From contig DIAM01000013.1 in assembly GCA_002416505.1 (NCBI GenBank), positions 71,814-135,813 of the forward strand: a stretch of DNA of 64,000 bases, in the 5' to 3' direction. A program made the translations under genes and the position numbers. This stretch comes from Gammaproteobacteria bacterium UBA5078. GTDB taxonomy: Bacteria; Pseudomonadota; Gammaproteobacteria; Pseudomonadales; Pseudohongiellaceae. Numbering within the stretch: the stretch's first letter is position 1; every line of letters begins with the position of its first letter. The notes under the pieces are model-generated. The model saw only the letters and a list, made by a program, of their open reading frames with translations, searched no databases and had not been told where the DNA came from. Positions 45,775 to 55,907 of the stretch are shown here, piece after piece.

Positions 45775-46928
45775 ATGAGATAACAGTTACAATCGAAGCA
45801 CCTGTTTACGTAACAGATAACGCGGTACTCGCACAGCTTTGCGAACAATGGCAGCACTTGTCGCTGATCGCGTTGGACACGGAGTTTGTGCGCGTGGACA
45901 CCTTTTATCCTCGTGTTGGATTAATTCAGGTGGGCGATGGGGTAAAAAATTATCTCCTCGACCCGTTGGTCTTGAGCGATTGGAGTGGTTTTATTGCGCT
46001 GCTGAGCAATACGGCCATAACAAAGGTGCTGCACTCTTGCTCCGAGGACCTCGTCGTATTCAAAGACTTCTTCAAGCAATTGCCCACCCCCTTATTCGAC
46101 TCGCAGCGTGCCGCCGCATTCCTCGGTTTTGGTTATAGCATCAGCTATCAGAATCTAGTGAAAGAAGTCCTCGATATCGAGGTGAGCAAAGACCAGACGC
46201 GTTCGGACTGGACGCGCCGACCCTTAACGGACGAACAGCGTAACTATGCCGCGCTGGATGTCGCCTATCTGCCCGCGATCACACAGTTTCTCAAAGACAA
46301 ACTCAGTGCATGCGAACGCAGTGCGTGGGCAGATGACGAGTTTGGCCAAATGCTTGCGGCGGCCACACCAGAGTCCGACGCCGCTTCCTGGCAAGACTAC
46401 TATCTTAGCCTTGGCGGGGCATGGCGCCTGGATGCGCCTCAATTAGCGGCATTGCAGAGGCTATGTGAGTGGCGTGAAGAGCAGGCGAGAGCCCGCAACA
46501 AGCCGCGCAGCTGGATAGCGAAAGATGCCGAGTTGCTCGCAATCGCCGCAGCGATGCCACTTGAGCCTAGCGCCCTTGCAGCCGTAGCGGACTTGCCTCG
46601 CCCATTGGTGAGCCGAGACGGTGCCGACATCCTAGCGCTTATCAAGGCGCCACAAAGAGGCCCTGCGCCGCGCCCGGAGCTCACAGAGCAGCCGCTGAAC
46701 ACCGAGATGCGTAAGTCCCTCAAGCTTTGCCAGGGCATCGTGCGTCAACTCGCCGAACGGCTTGAGATGGCCCCTGAGCTCATAGCCCGTAAAAAGCAGT
46801 TGATTCCCTTAATCGCCGCCGCGCATAACGGCCCGGAGTTTTCATGGCCAGAAGGCCTTGCAGGCTGGCGTCAGACACTGCTCGAGGAGCCCATGCGCAA
46901 GGCGCTCAAGACAGGTTCTAGCAAGTGA
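45771..46928 (+). CDS. rnd: Ribonuclease D
   Basis: 385 residues. DEDDy exonuclease motifs: 'IALDTEFVRVDTFYP', 'VLHSCSEDLVVF' and 'EQRNYAALDVAYLP'. A C-terminal HRDC-type domain covers about 210-295 ('CEWREEQARARNKPRSWIAKDAELLAIA'). It trims the 3' ends of tRNA and other small RNAs. It is coupled to recR and to the YcgN gene by 4-nt overlaps. Confidence 0.95.
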   Translation: MNEITVTIEAPVYVTDNAVLAQLCEQWQHLSLIALDTEFVRVDTFYPRVGLIQVGDGVKNYLLDPLVLSDWSGFIALLSNTAITKVLHSCSEDLVVFKDFFKQLPTPLFDSQRAAAFLGFGYSISYQNLVKEVLDIEVSKDQTRSDWTRRPLTDEQRNYAALDVAYLPAITQFLKDKLSACERSAWADDEFGQMLAAATPESDAASWQDYYLSLGGAWRLDAPQLAALQRLCEWREEQARARNKPRSWIAKDAELLAIAAAMPLEPSALAAVADLPRPLVSRDGADILALIKAPQRGPAPRPELTEQPLNTEMRKSLKLCQGIVRQLAERLEMAPELIARKKQLIPLIAAAHNGPEFSWPEGLAGWRQTLLEEPMRKALKTGSSK

Positions 46929-47398
46929 GTTCCGATACCACGCAGCCAATATTGGGCGAGAAATTTTGGGAGCTTCCCCTAGAGCAGCTCAACCGAGCGC
47001 AATGGGAGGCCCTATGCGATGGCTGCGGTCGTTGCTGCCTGAAGAAGCTCATCAATACTAAGGACGAAAGTGTCCACTACACTCGCGTCGTGTGCCGTTA
47101 TTTAGACACCGATCGCTGTGCCTGTACGGCTTATTCTAATCGCCAGAAACTCGTCCCCGATTGCCTTGTGCTGGATATAGAGATGCTAGCGCAACTGCAC
47201 TGGATTCCGGATACGTGTGCCTATAGACTGCGCTATGAGGGGAAGCCCTTGCCGCAGTGGCACCCGCTTATTCAGGGCAGCCGAGCGGCAATCGACGCAC
47301 AGCAGATCTCGGTAACAGGGAAGGTGATATCGGAGGAGTTCGTGCATGAAAAGGGTCTCGAAGAACACATCATTCGCTGGGTAAGTGCAGCATGTTAG
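46925..47398 (+). CDS. ycgN: YcgN/UPF0260 Cys-cluster protein
   Basis: 157 residues from a GTG that overlaps the rnd stop. Clustered cysteines 'CDGCGRCCLKKL' and 'RCACTAYSNRQKLVPDCLVL' are typical of the zinc/iron-chelating YkgJ/UPF0260 family. E. coli YcgN is encoded near the rnd region in a comparable arrangement of small genes. Function is unknown; a metal-binding role is likely. Confidence 0.9.
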   Translation: MSSDTTQPILGEKFWELPLEQLNRAQWEALCDGCGRCCLKKLINTKDESVHYTRVVCRYLDTDRCACTAYSNRQKLVPDCLVLDIEMLAQLHWIPDTCAYRLRYEGKPLPQWHPLIQGSRAAIDAQQISVTGKVISEEFVHEKGLEEHIIRWVSAAC

Positions 47399-47748
47399 AT
47401 ATCTACGACTATATCGCCGGGTGGGCCGTTTATATCGCAGCGGGCGCTGTCTGCTATATGATTTTCTACCGCTTAACCGGTGCGATCAAATTCAAACCTC
47501 TCGCTAACTCCCTGCGCGCGATTCTTATCGCCCTGATGTTCACCCCTTGGTATGTCAGCCCCGAGGCAGACCTCCTCGCACCCGCTCTCATGGTGATGAT
47601 GCTGGATATGGTCACACTCGGTGGTTCCGCCTTTGTACGCGCCTTAGTGCCACTCTCCATGGCGATTATGTTCGGCGTTCTTGTAACACTGTCTGGCGCC
47701 TTAATAAAGCGCTTGCTCAGGCGTTCCGAGAAGCGTTCTGCGCCTTAG
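47392..47748 (+). CDS. Small integral membrane protein of unknown function
   Basis: 118 residues with about three membrane segments ('AVYIAAGAVCYMIFYRLTG', 'AILIALMFTPWYVS', 'LVPLSMAIMFGVLVTLSGALI'). The start overlaps the YcgN gene by 7 nt. The tail is basic. No family is recognised. Confidence 0.65.
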   Translation: MLDIYDYIAGWAVYIAAGAVCYMIFYRLTGAIKFKPLANSLRAILIALMFTPWYVSPEADLLAPALMVMMLDMVTLGGSAFVRALVPLSMAIMFGVLVTLSGALIKRLLRRSEKRSAP

Positions 47749-47792
47749 GCGTTCGAGCGTTTCACCTCTACTCGAAAGGGCCCAATTTAAAG

Positions 47793-48638
47793 ATGATCAA
47801 ATTCGAAGGCACACAGCAATATGTTGCCACCTCAGAGTTGCAGATGGCTGTCAACGCGGCGCTCAATCTGCAACGCCCGCTACTCATCAAGGGCGAGCCC
47901 GGCACGGGGAAAACCATGTTGGCCGAGCAGGTGGCGCAGGCCTTAGGCTTCCCCCTGATTCAGTGGCATATCAAGTCAACGACCAAGGCACAGCAGGGCT
48001 TATACGAGTATGACGCCGTGTCGCGTCTGCGTGACTCACAGCTTGGCGATGAGAAAGTGCATAATATTGCCAACTACATCGTCAAGGGCAAGGTCTGGGA
48101 GGCTTTCGATCATGATCAACAAACGGTCCTGTTAATCGATGAGATCGACAAGGCTGACATCGAATTTCCTAACGATCTGTTGTTAGAACTCGACAAGATG
48201 GAATTCTATGTCTATGAGACACAACAAGTGGTCAAGGCCAAGCATCGCCCGCTGATTATTATCACTAGTAATAATGAGAAGGAACTGCCTGACGCGTTTC
48301 TGCGCCGTTGCTTCTTTCATTATATAAATTTCCCCGACGCGGTGACCATGGAGAAAATCGTCCATGTCCACTATCCGAGAATTAAGCAGTCACTCCTGCA
48401 GCAAGCTATGGAAGTATTCTTCGATATCCGCAAGGTGCCGGGGCTGAAAAAGAAGCCTTCAACCTCCGAGTTGATCGACTGGTTAAAGTTGATATTAGCC
48501 GATGACATACCAGAGGACGTACTCAAGGATCATGACAATAAGAACGCTATTCCCCCCCTCTATGGCGCACTGTTGAAAAATGAACAAGATGTTCACTTGC
48601 TAGAGCGTCTCGCCTTTATGCACAGAGCGAAAAGGTAG
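47793..48638 (+). CDS. MoxR-type AAA+ ATPase
   Basis: 281 residues from the ATG at 47793; a longer upstream ORF enters the preceding gene. Walker A 'KGEPGTGKTMLAEQVA', Walker B 'VLLIDEIDKADIEFPNDLLLELD' and sensor 'IITSNNEKELPDAFLRRC' are intact. MoxR ATPases work with a VWA partner, encoded 5 bp downstream, as metal-dependent chaperones that mature or remodel protein complexes. The client is unknown. Confidence 0.92.
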   Translation: MIKFEGTQQYVATSELQMAVNAALNLQRPLLIKGEPGTGKTMLAEQVAQALGFPLIQWHIKSTTKAQQGLYEYDAVSRLRDSQLGDEKVHNIANYIVKGKVWEAFDHDQQTVLLIDEIDKADIEFPNDLLLELDKMEFYVYETQQVVKAKHRPLIIITSNNEKELPDAFLRRCFFHYINFPDAVTMEKIVHVHYPRIKQSLLQQAMEVFFDIRKVPGLKKKPSTSELIDWLKLILADDIPEDVLKDHDNKNAIPPLYGALLKNEQDVHLLERLAFMHRAKR

Positions 48639-48643
48639 AAGGC

Positions 48644-49855
48644 ATGTTGATTCAGTTCTTTCAGGCACTCCGGGCCGAAAAGATTCCCGTAACTCTTTCG
48701 GAACTTTTCGCGCTTCTGGACTGCCTAGAGAAAGGGCTTGTCTTCGCAAGCATCGATGATTTTTACTATCTGGCACGGCTGTGCATGGTCAAAGACGAAA
48801 AGCATTTCGATTGTTTCGACCGGGCCTTTGCAAACTATTTCGACACCCTCGCCAAACTCGACGACGTCCTCAACAGCCTCATTCCCGAGCAGTGGCTGCG
48901 CAAAGAATTCGAATCTAGTCTCTCCGAGCAGGAGAAGGCACAGATCGAGGCGCTGGGCGGACTCGAGAAACTATTCGAGGAGTTTCGCAAACGCCTCGAG
49001 GAGCAAAAGGAGCGGCACCAGGGCGGCAACAAATGGATAGGCACCGGCGGCACATCGCCCTATGGCGCATTTGGCTATAACCCCGAAGGCATTCGTATTG
49101 GTCAGGACGAGTCGCGTTCCAATAGAGCCGTTAAGGTCTGGGATAAACGCATATACCGCGATCTAGACGATGACGTCGAGATAGGGACGCGCAATCTTAA
49201 GATGGCCCTGCGACGCCTACGCAAATTTGCCCGCACGGGCGCTGAGCAAGAACTCGATATCAGCGACACCATCTCCTCTACGGCCCGAAATGCCGGCCTA
49301 CTCGATATCAAGATGGTGCCGGAGCGGCACAATTCCGTGAAGGTGCTTATATTTTTCGATATCGGGGGTTCTATGGATCCCTATGTCCGGCTCTGTGAGG
49401 AGTTGTTCTCCGCGGCACGCTCCGAGTTTAAGCATCTCGAGTATTTCTATTTTCACAATTGCCTATACGATTCTGTGTGGAAGAAAAGTCATCGCCGTGC
49501 GGCAGAAACGACCTCTATATATGATATTTTGCACCGCTACGGTAAGGACTATAAGGTTATCTTCGTCGGCGATGCTACGATGGCACCCTATGAGATTACC
49601 CATGTGGGTGGCAGTATTGAACACTATAATGAGGAGCCCGGCGCCGTGTGGATGTCGCGCATGACCGAGGCCTTCGAGCGGCTGGTCTGGCTCAATCCGG
49701 TGAGCAAACAACACTGGGAACATAATTACTCGATCGAACTGATACGACAGCTAGTGGAAGAGCGTATGTTTCCACTGAGTTTCAACGGATTAGAAGAGGC
49801 GATGGCAATGCTAAGTGGGAAGACCAAGAAGAGTCCATTCGCGCCAACCCATTAG
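48644..49855 (+). CDS. VWA-domain partner of MoxR (CoxE-like)
   Basis: 403 residues with a GGTAGAAGG site upstream. The VWA domain in the second half has a variant MIDAS 'FFDIGGSMDPY' (DxGGS rather than DxSxS). The N-terminal half is helical ('LSEQEKAQIEALGGLEKLFEEFRKRLEEQKER') with a Gly-rich turn. The MoxR-VWA pair with this DIGGSM form is widespread in gammaproteobacteria. The metal is probably still bound. Confidence 0.88.
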   Translation: MLIQFFQALRAEKIPVTLSELFALLDCLEKGLVFASIDDFYYLARLCMVKDEKHFDCFDRAFANYFDTLAKLDDVLNSLIPEQWLRKEFESSLSEQEKAQIEALGGLEKLFEEFRKRLEEQKERHQGGNKWIGTGGTSPYGAFGYNPEGIRIGQDESRSNRAVKVWDKRIYRDLDDDVEIGTRNLKMALRRLRKFARTGAEQELDISDTISSTARNAGLLDIKMVPERHNSVKVLIFFDIGGSMDPYVRLCEELFSAARSEFKHLEYFYFHNCLYDSVWKKSHRRAAETTSIYDILHRYGKDYKVIFVGDATMAPYEITHVGGSIEHYNEEPGAVWMSRMTEAFERLVWLNPVSKQHWEHNYSIELIRQLVEERMFPLSFNGLEEAMAMLSGKTKKSPFAPTH

Positions 49856-49892
49856 TCGGGCTTTTACACCGACCCTAACAAAGAGAGTCACT

Positions 49893-51566
49893 ATGAGTGC
49901 TGCCCAAGAAATCGAGATGAAGGATGATCTAGACCCCAAGCGTTTCTCTTTACTCACGCAAATGTACGCGTACGCATTTGAAACCTATGCCAAGTTACCG
50001 GCATTTACCGCTCTTGGGCATACCCTCAGCTACGAACAGCTTGAGCGCTATAGCGATGAGTTCTGTGCATATCTTCGTGCGCAAAATAATTTGCGGCCAG
50101 GGGACAGGATTGCCATTCAATTGCCCAATATATTGCAGTTCCCAATTGCCTCGATTGGTGCAGTGAAGGCTGGGCTAGTACTGGTCAACACCAACCCCCT
50201 GTATACCGCACGGGAGATGAAACACCAATTCATAGACAGTGGCGCAAAGGCGATAGTGATCCTTGCAAATTTCGCCGACAAACTCGAAAGCATCCTTGCG
50301 GACACTAGCATAGAGACCGTAATCACCACCGAGATTGGAGATGCACTGCCAACCCTCAAGCGCTTGGGAATCAATTTCGGTGCGCGCTATTTGAAGAGAA
50401 TGGTGCCTGCCTACAATCTGCCTAAAGCGGTGCCTTGGCGCTCGATCGTGACCGGCTCTACAACACTTGCGAAACAAGAAGCCGTCGATTCGGGCACCGA
50501 TGTCGCAATCATCCTCTACACCGGTGGTACCACTGGAGTCTCCAAAGGCGCCATGTTGACTCACCAAAACCTACTCGCCAATATGATGCAGTTGCGGGCA
50601 GTCAGTAAGGGTGTGATTAGGGACGCGCAGGATAGTATTGTTGGGCCCTTACCGCTCTATCATACCTATGCCTATATGATGCACTGCCTCACGATGGTGT
50701 ATGCAGGCAACCATAGCGTGTTGATTCCAAACCCGCGCGACATCGATGGCTTTGTGAAGGTCTTGAAAGAGTCTAAGCCAAATGGCCTTCTGGGAATTAA
50801 TACCCTTTATCTCGCGCTGTGCCGTCACCCCAAGGTTAAGCAAATCGATTTCAGTAATTTGCGCTTCTGTGCGGCGGGCGGAATGGCGCTCACTCCAAGC
50901 GTCGCGAAGGAATGGGTCGGCATTACCGATTGTGAGGTGTTCGAAGGCTATGGCCTAACGGAATGCTCACCGGTAGTTTCTGTGAATCGACCTGGGCAAG
51001 TGAAACTCGGCACGGTAGGTTTCGCCGTGCCGGAGACTGACTTGCAGGTAGTTGATGACGAGGGCAAGGTCTTAGCGCTTGGCGAGAAGGGCGAGCTTTG
51101 GGTGCGTGGCCCACAGGTCATGAAGGGCTATTGGCAGAATGAAGAGGCCACCGCAGAATCATTGACTCAGGATGGCTGGTTCAAGACCGGGGATTTCGCA
51201 CAGATCGATGAACAGGGTTATATCCGCATTGTGGATCGCAAGAAAGAGATGATCAATGTGTCGGGCTTTAATGTCTTCCCTAGCGAGGTTGAAGAGGTAG
51301 CCAACTCGCATCCGGACATTTACGAAAGCGCCGCCATCGGTTTGCCCTGTGAAAAAACCGGCGAGAAGGTGAAGCTGTTCGTAGTATCGCGAGATGCCTC
51401 GCTTACCGAAGAGGCGTTGATCCATTATTGCCGACAGAATCTTACCGCCTATAAAGTGCCCAAGGAGATCGCTTTCGTAAAGGAGCTACCCAAGTCGAAT
51501 ATAGGCAAAATTCTACGCCGCGAATTGCGTGAACAGGAATTGGCGAAGCTCGAGAAATCAAGCTAA
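49893..51566 (+). CDS. fadD: Long-chain fatty-acid CoA ligase
   Basis: 557 residues from the ATG at 49893; a longer frame enters the VWA gene. The AMP-binding P-loop 'IILYTGGTTGVSKGAMLTH' and 'GYGLTECSPVVSVN', 'DGWFKTGDFAQIDEQGYIRIVDRKKEMI' and the catalytic Lys in 'PKSNIGKILRRELRE' are intact. It activates fatty acids to acyl-CoA for beta-oxidation or lipid synthesis. FadD is favoured over medium-chain ligases by length and motif 'FSEVEEV'-like hinge 'NVFPSEVEEV'. Confidence 0.9.
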   Translation: MSAAQEIEMKDDLDPKRFSLLTQMYAYAFETYAKLPAFTALGHTLSYEQLERYSDEFCAYLRAQNNLRPGDRIAIQLPNILQFPIASIGAVKAGLVLVNTNPLYTAREMKHQFIDSGAKAIVILANFADKLESILADTSIETVITTEIGDALPTLKRLGINFGARYLKRMVPAYNLPKAVPWRSIVTGSTTLAKQEAVDSGTDVAIILYTGGTTGVSKGAMLTHQNLLANMMQLRAVSKGVIRDAQDSIVGPLPLYHTYAYMMHCLTMVYAGNHSVLIPNPRDIDGFVKVLKESKPNGLLGINTLYLALCRHPKVKQIDFSNLRFCAAGGMALTPSVAKEWVGITDCEVFEGYGLTECSPVVSVNRPGQVKLGTVGFAVPETDLQVVDDEGKVLALGEKGELWVRGPQVMKGYWQNEEATAESLTQDGWFKTGDFAQIDEQGYIRIVDRKKEMINVSGFNVFPSEVEEVANSHPDIYESAAIGLPCEKTGEKVKLFVVSRDASLTEEALIHYCRQNLTAYKVPKEIAFVKELPKSNIGKILRRELREQELAKLEKSS

Positions 51567-51604
51567 TCATAGACGCCCACGCAGTACCCGAAGGAAGCAA
51601 TTTC

Positions 51605-54600
51605 GTGCAGGACTCTCTACAAGCTCTAATTCCCGACTGCCTCATGGCCCAACAACACGGACTGCGTGCGGAGTTGGTGCGTCTTGGTAAACAACGCCTT
51701 GGGCCGGAGCAGGGCGCACAAGCTCGCGCCGCATTAGAGAAGAAGATTGCCGCCTCTATCGAACAGGTGGCTGCGCGTCGCGCTACAATTCCTCGCATCG
51801 AATATCCCGAAGAACTGCCCGTTAGCGCTAAGCGCGATGAGATTAAAGCGGCGCTCCTAAAGTCCCAGGTATTAGTCCTTGCCGGTGATACAGGCTCGGG
51901 CAAGACCACGCAACTGCCTAAGTTATGCCTGGATCTCGGCTTTGGTGCGCGTGGTTTGATCGGCCACACACAGCCCCGGCGCATAGCCGCGCGAGCGGTC
52001 GCCGCTCGTATCGCCGAGGAGACTAACACCCCCCTAGGCCAGGCTATCGGCTACCAGGTGCGCTTTACCGATAACACCGAGGCCAGCACGCTCGTCAAGT
52101 TGATGACCGATGGCATTCTGCTCGCAGAGATACAACAAGATCGCTTCCTCAATAAGTATGAAGTGCTCATTATCGATGAGGCTCACGAGCGCAGTCTCAA
52201 TATCGATTTCCTATTGGGCTATCTCAAACAACTCTTACACAGACGCAAAGACCTCAAGATAATAATTACCTCTGCGACAATCGATGTCGAAAAATTCTCC
52301 CAGTATTTCGATGACGCGCCTATCGTCTCCGTATCTGGACGCACCTTTCCAGTGGATATCCTGTACAGGCCGCTTGAGGGTGATGACGACGATAGTGACG
52401 ACTCCAACAAGACCCAAGGGGACCCGGTCACCGCCGGCATCTTAGCCGCGCTACACGAGGTCGAGGCGCTGGAGCGCAAGCAAAAACAAGCCCCTGGGGA
52501 TGTGTTGATATTCTTGAGTGGCGAGCGTGACATTCGCGAACTCGCTGTTGAGCTGCGTAAACAGCCGATGCGTAACACCGAGATTCTGCCTCTCTACGCT
52601 CGCCTTACCCCGGCAGAGCAGAACAAGATTTTCGCTAAACACACCGGGCGCCGCATAGTGCTGTCCACCAATGTCGCGGAAACCTCTTTGACCGTGCCGG
52701 GCATCGTCTATGTTATCGATACTGGCTATGCCCGCATCTCTCGCTATAGCGTCGCGAGTAAAGTGCAACGCCTGCCAATAGAGCGCATCTCACAGGCCAG
52801 CGCGAATCAACGTGCCGGGCGCTGCGGGCGTGTGAGTCATGGCACCTGTATCCGTCTCTTTAGTGAGGAAGATTTCCGCAGCCGTGCCGAATTCACCGAC
52901 CCCGAGATTCAACGGACCAACCTCAGTGCCGTCATTCTGCAGATGTTAATGCTGCGCCTTGGTGAGATCGAAGGCTTTCCCTTCCTCGACAAGCCCGAGC
53001 AGAAAGCGATTAACGACGGTTATAAATTACTGTTAGAGCTAGGGGCGATCGACAAGGCCCGACAGATTAGCTCTATCGGTCGTAAGATGGCTGCGATTCC
53101 TGCCGACCCACGCCTGGGCCGCATGCTTATCGATGCCGCGTCACGAGGCTGTCTGCAAGAGTTGCTGATTATAGTCAGCGCGCTAAGCGTGCAAGACCCT
53201 AAGGAGAGCCCTCCGGATAAGCGCCAGGCCGCGCGCGAACAGCATCAAAAATTTGCGCATCCGGAATCGGATTTCCTCGCCTGGGTCTTACTCTGGGAAG
53301 AGTATGAGGCGCAGCGCCAGGCGCTCAATCAGAATGGCTTGCGGCAGTTCTGCAAGAAACACTTCCTGTCGTTTATGCGCATGCGCGAGTGGCGCGAGAC
53401 GCATAGGCAGTTGCACCTGACTTGTCAGCAATTGGGTTTCAAAGAGAATCGCCGCGGCGATGCCCCCGCCACCATCGAAGAGATTAACTACGAGGCGGTG
53501 CATCGCGCCATCCTCAGTGGTTCGCTCAATCAATTAGGCATGAAGGGCGATGATGGGCAGTACAGCGGCAGCCGCGGTCGTAAGTTCTCAATTTTCCCAA
53601 GCTCTGCGCTCGCCCGCAAGGGGCCGAAATGGGGTGTTACCGGTGAGTTAATCGAGACTTCACGGCTATTCGCGACGATGCTCGGGCGTATAGAGCCCAA
53701 GTGGGCTGTCGAGGCGGCTGGTGATCTGGTTAAACGCGACTATGCCGAGGCCCATTGGGAGAAGAGTAGGGGGCAGGTGGTCGCCTTCGAGAAAATCTCC
53801 CTGTCCGGCCTCGTATTGATCGAGAAGCAACGCGTCGATTTCTCCCGTATCGACCCAAAGCTCTCTCGCGAGATCTTCATTCGCGAGGCATTGGTAGGGC
53901 TTAGCCTCAAAACGCGCGCGGACTTCTACAGCCATAATCTGCAGATGTTGGAGGCCTTGCGCAAAGAGGAAGAGAAGCTGCGCAGGCCCGATATCATCGT
54001 AGGTGAGGATCAGTTATTCGATTTCTACAACGGCAAGATTCCGGTGGGAATCTGTGACAGCCGCTCCCTCGAGCACTGGTTGAAGAAGGAGGCGCAGCAA
54101 GGGCGCAAACACATCTTGCATATGAGCAAGGAGGACCTATTGCATCGCGATGTAGACGTCGACCTTGCCCACTACTTCCCTGACAGCAGCACTATACAGA
54201 ACAATCCCATCGCTATTGCCTATGCCTTCAAGCCCGGCTCGAGCGACGACGGTACCTTTATCGATGTGCCGGTCGGGATACTCGCGCAGATGCGCCTACA
54301 GGACTTGGACTGGATGATTCCCGGGACGATCAAGGAGCGCTGCGTCCTTACGCTCAAGGGCTTGCCCAAACTACTGCGCAAGCAGTTCATACCGGTGCCG
54401 GATTTTGTCGATGAATTCGTGAAGTTGTTGGCACTGTCTCCGAACTCGCCCCCTTCCAAGGAGTCTCTGCTAACGCTACTTAAAGACTTCGCTCGGCGTA
54501 AAAAAAACATCCAGCTCGACTTAGAAGTGCTCGAAGCTGTCGAGTTGCCTCCGCATCTGCGGCCTTGGATCAGAGTGCTCGACGAAGATGGGATGACTCT

Positions 54601-55561
54601 AGACAAGGGCCAGTCACTGCAAGCCTTGCAGGACAAGCATTGCAAGGGGGCAATAACCGCACTCGCACAGGGCGGTAACCACCCGATCGAGCGCACCGCG
54701 CTGCACGATTGGGACTTCGGTGATCTCCCAAAAGAGCTACTAATCGATGCCAAGATCAGTGTAATTCGCTACCCAGCGCTCGTCGATCATGGCGAGAGCG
54801 TTGCGATCGTTCTGCAAGAGACGCCACAGTTGGCCGACAATCTAACCCGAAAAGGCCTAGTCACCTTGTTGATCGCGCGCTCGGCACAGCAGAAACGCGC
54901 GATTGTCGACATGCTCAAGAAGCTGCACAAGGCGTTGACCCTGAAGATCGCATCCGTGCCCAGTGATTTTGAGAACGAGGGCATGCGCGCTATCTATCAG
55001 TTGGCCTTCGAGATCGCCGAGCTTAAGATTCCCCGCAATCGAGATGAATTCGAGCGTTTGCTCAATAGTGGCAAGTCGGAGTTAATCCCGACGGCAGAGC
55101 GCTTTACTCGTCTATTGCGCAATATCGTGGACGAGGCCTTCGCCTTGCGCCGCCAGCTAGCGAGCTTGCTAGGCCCCGAACTAAGCCAGACGAAACGCGA
55201 TATCGAGCAGCAACTAGAGCGATTATTCGTGCCTTCCTACCTATCCAGTACGCCCGCGACTTATCTAGTGGAATACCCGCGTTATTTGAAGGCGATCAAT
55301 ATTCGCCTCGAGAAGCTTACTGGGCAGGTCCAGAAGGATATAGAACATTCCAATTCAATCAATAAGTTACAAACTGTTATTGAGAAGGAAATCGAAGCTT
55401 GCAGGGTGCCCAACGAAGCCCTAGAAGAGCTGCGCTGGTCCATCGAAGAGCTGCGCGTATCGATATTCGCACAGACCCTGGGAACGCGCGCCCCAGTCTC
55501 AGAGAAACGCATCAACAAACGTTTAGATGAATTGCGCCGTTTAGGGCTGCTCGCGCGTTAA
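51605..55561 (+). CDS. hrpA: ATP-dependent RNA helicase HrpA
   Basis: 1318 residues from a GTG preceded by AGGAAG. DEAH-box helicase: Walker A 'GDTGSGKTTQLPK' (about 94-106), 'IIDEAHERS' (about 192-200), motif III 'TSATID', motif VI 'QRAGRCGR'. The helicase core is followed by HA2, OB-fold ('GRKFSIFPSSALARKGPKW') and the long HrpA-specific C-terminal region. It rescues stalled translation and remodels RNA. Length is normal (E. coli 1300). Confidence 0.97.
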   Translation: MQDSLQALIPDCLMAQQHGLRAELVRLGKQRLGPEQGAQARAALEKKIAASIEQVAARRATIPRIEYPEELPVSAKRDEIKAALLKSQVLVLAGDTGSGKTTQLPKLCLDLGFGARGLIGHTQPRRIAARAVAARIAEETNTPLGQAIGYQVRFTDNTEASTLVKLMTDGILLAEIQQDRFLNKYEVLIIDEAHERSLNIDFLLGYLKQLLHRRKDLKIIITSATIDVEKFSQYFDDAPIVSVSGRTFPVDILYRPLEGDDDDSDDSNKTQGDPVTAGILAALHEVEALERKQKQAPGDVLIFLSGERDIRELAVELRKQPMRNTEILPLYARLTPAEQNKIFAKHTGRRIVLSTNVAETSLTVPGIVYVIDTGYARISRYSVASKVQRLPIERISQASANQRAGRCGRVSHGTCIRLFSEEDFRSRAEFTDPEIQRTNLSAVILQMLMLRLGEIEGFPFLDKPEQKAINDGYKLLLELGAIDKARQISSIGRKMAAIPADPRLGRMLIDAASRGCLQELLIIVSALSVQDPKESPPDKRQAAREQHQKFAHPESDFLAWVLLWEEYEAQRQALNQNGLRQFCKKHFLSFMRMREWRETHRQLHLTCQQLGFKENRRGDAPATIEEINYEAVHRAILSGSLNQLGMKGDDGQYSGSRGRKFSIFPSSALARKGPKWGVTGELIETSRLFATMLGRIEPKWAVEAAGDLVKRDYAEAHWEKSRGQVVAFEKISLSGLVLIEKQRVDFSRIDPKLSREIFIREALVGLSLKTRADFYSHNLQMLEALRKEEEKLRRPDIIVGEDQLFDFYNGKIPVGICDSRSLEHWLKKEAQQGRKHILHMSKEDLLHRDVDVDLAHYFPDSSTIQNNPIAIAYAFKPGSSDDGTFIDVPVGILAQMRLQDLDWMIPGTIKERCVLTLKGLPKLLRKQFIPVPDFVDEFVKLLALSPNSPPSKESLLTLLKDFARRKKNIQLDLEVLEAVELPPHLRPWIRVLDEDGMTLDKGQSLQALQDKHCKGAITALAQGGNHPIERTALHDWDFGDLPKELLIDAKISVIRYPALVDHGESVAIVLQETPQLADNLTRKGLVTLLIARSAQQKRAIVDMLKKLHKALTLKIASVPSDFENEGMRAIYQLAFEIAELKIPRNRDEFERLLNSGKSELIPTAERFTRLLRNIVDEAFALRRQLASLLGPELSQTKRDIEQQLERLFVPSYLSSTPATYLVEYPRYLKAINIRLEKLTGQVQKDIEHSNSINKLQTVIEKEIEACRVPNEALEELRWSIEELRVSIFAQTLGTRAPVSEKRINKRLDELRRLGLLAR

Positions 55562-55907
55562 TGCTGTCTGAATAGGGGCGCAAAGATGCACTGTGGCCGA
55601 TACATTGTGAATTTCCAAAGAATCCCCATATAGGGGGGTGTCTTTCGATTTTTCCGTTTGGGATAATGCGCCGCAATCTTATACCGTGCGCAAAGCGTAT
55701 ATGAGAGGGGTGCGATTGCGCCGTAGCGGAACAATAATCTAGCCGTGACGCTAGGAACTCGTTAGTCATTCGCGCATAATGCGCGGCGTAAAAAGCCCTC
55801 CCTAAGAATTGGTGGGTTTGGCTATATCACAGTAACCCGATCCCTAATGCACGCGTTTTGGGCTGGCAATGATCGTTTCTAGAGGTTTCCATAAGGTGAG
55901 TTGCTTA
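55562..55907. promoter_or_regulatory. Intergenic region before mlaA
   Basis: No gene is seen. It contains a CCCCATATAGGGG dyad (about 55625-55637), a GATAAT box followed by GCGCCGCA near 55662-55676, and a 15-bp palindrome CGCGCATAATGCGCG (55771-55785) that overlaps a possible -10. These are likely mlaA promoter elements. Confidence 0.4.

Noticed and set aside
47547..47792. Longer N-terminus of the MoxR ATPase
   Set aside because: It overlaps the upstream membrane-protein gene in another frame; homology starts at 47793.
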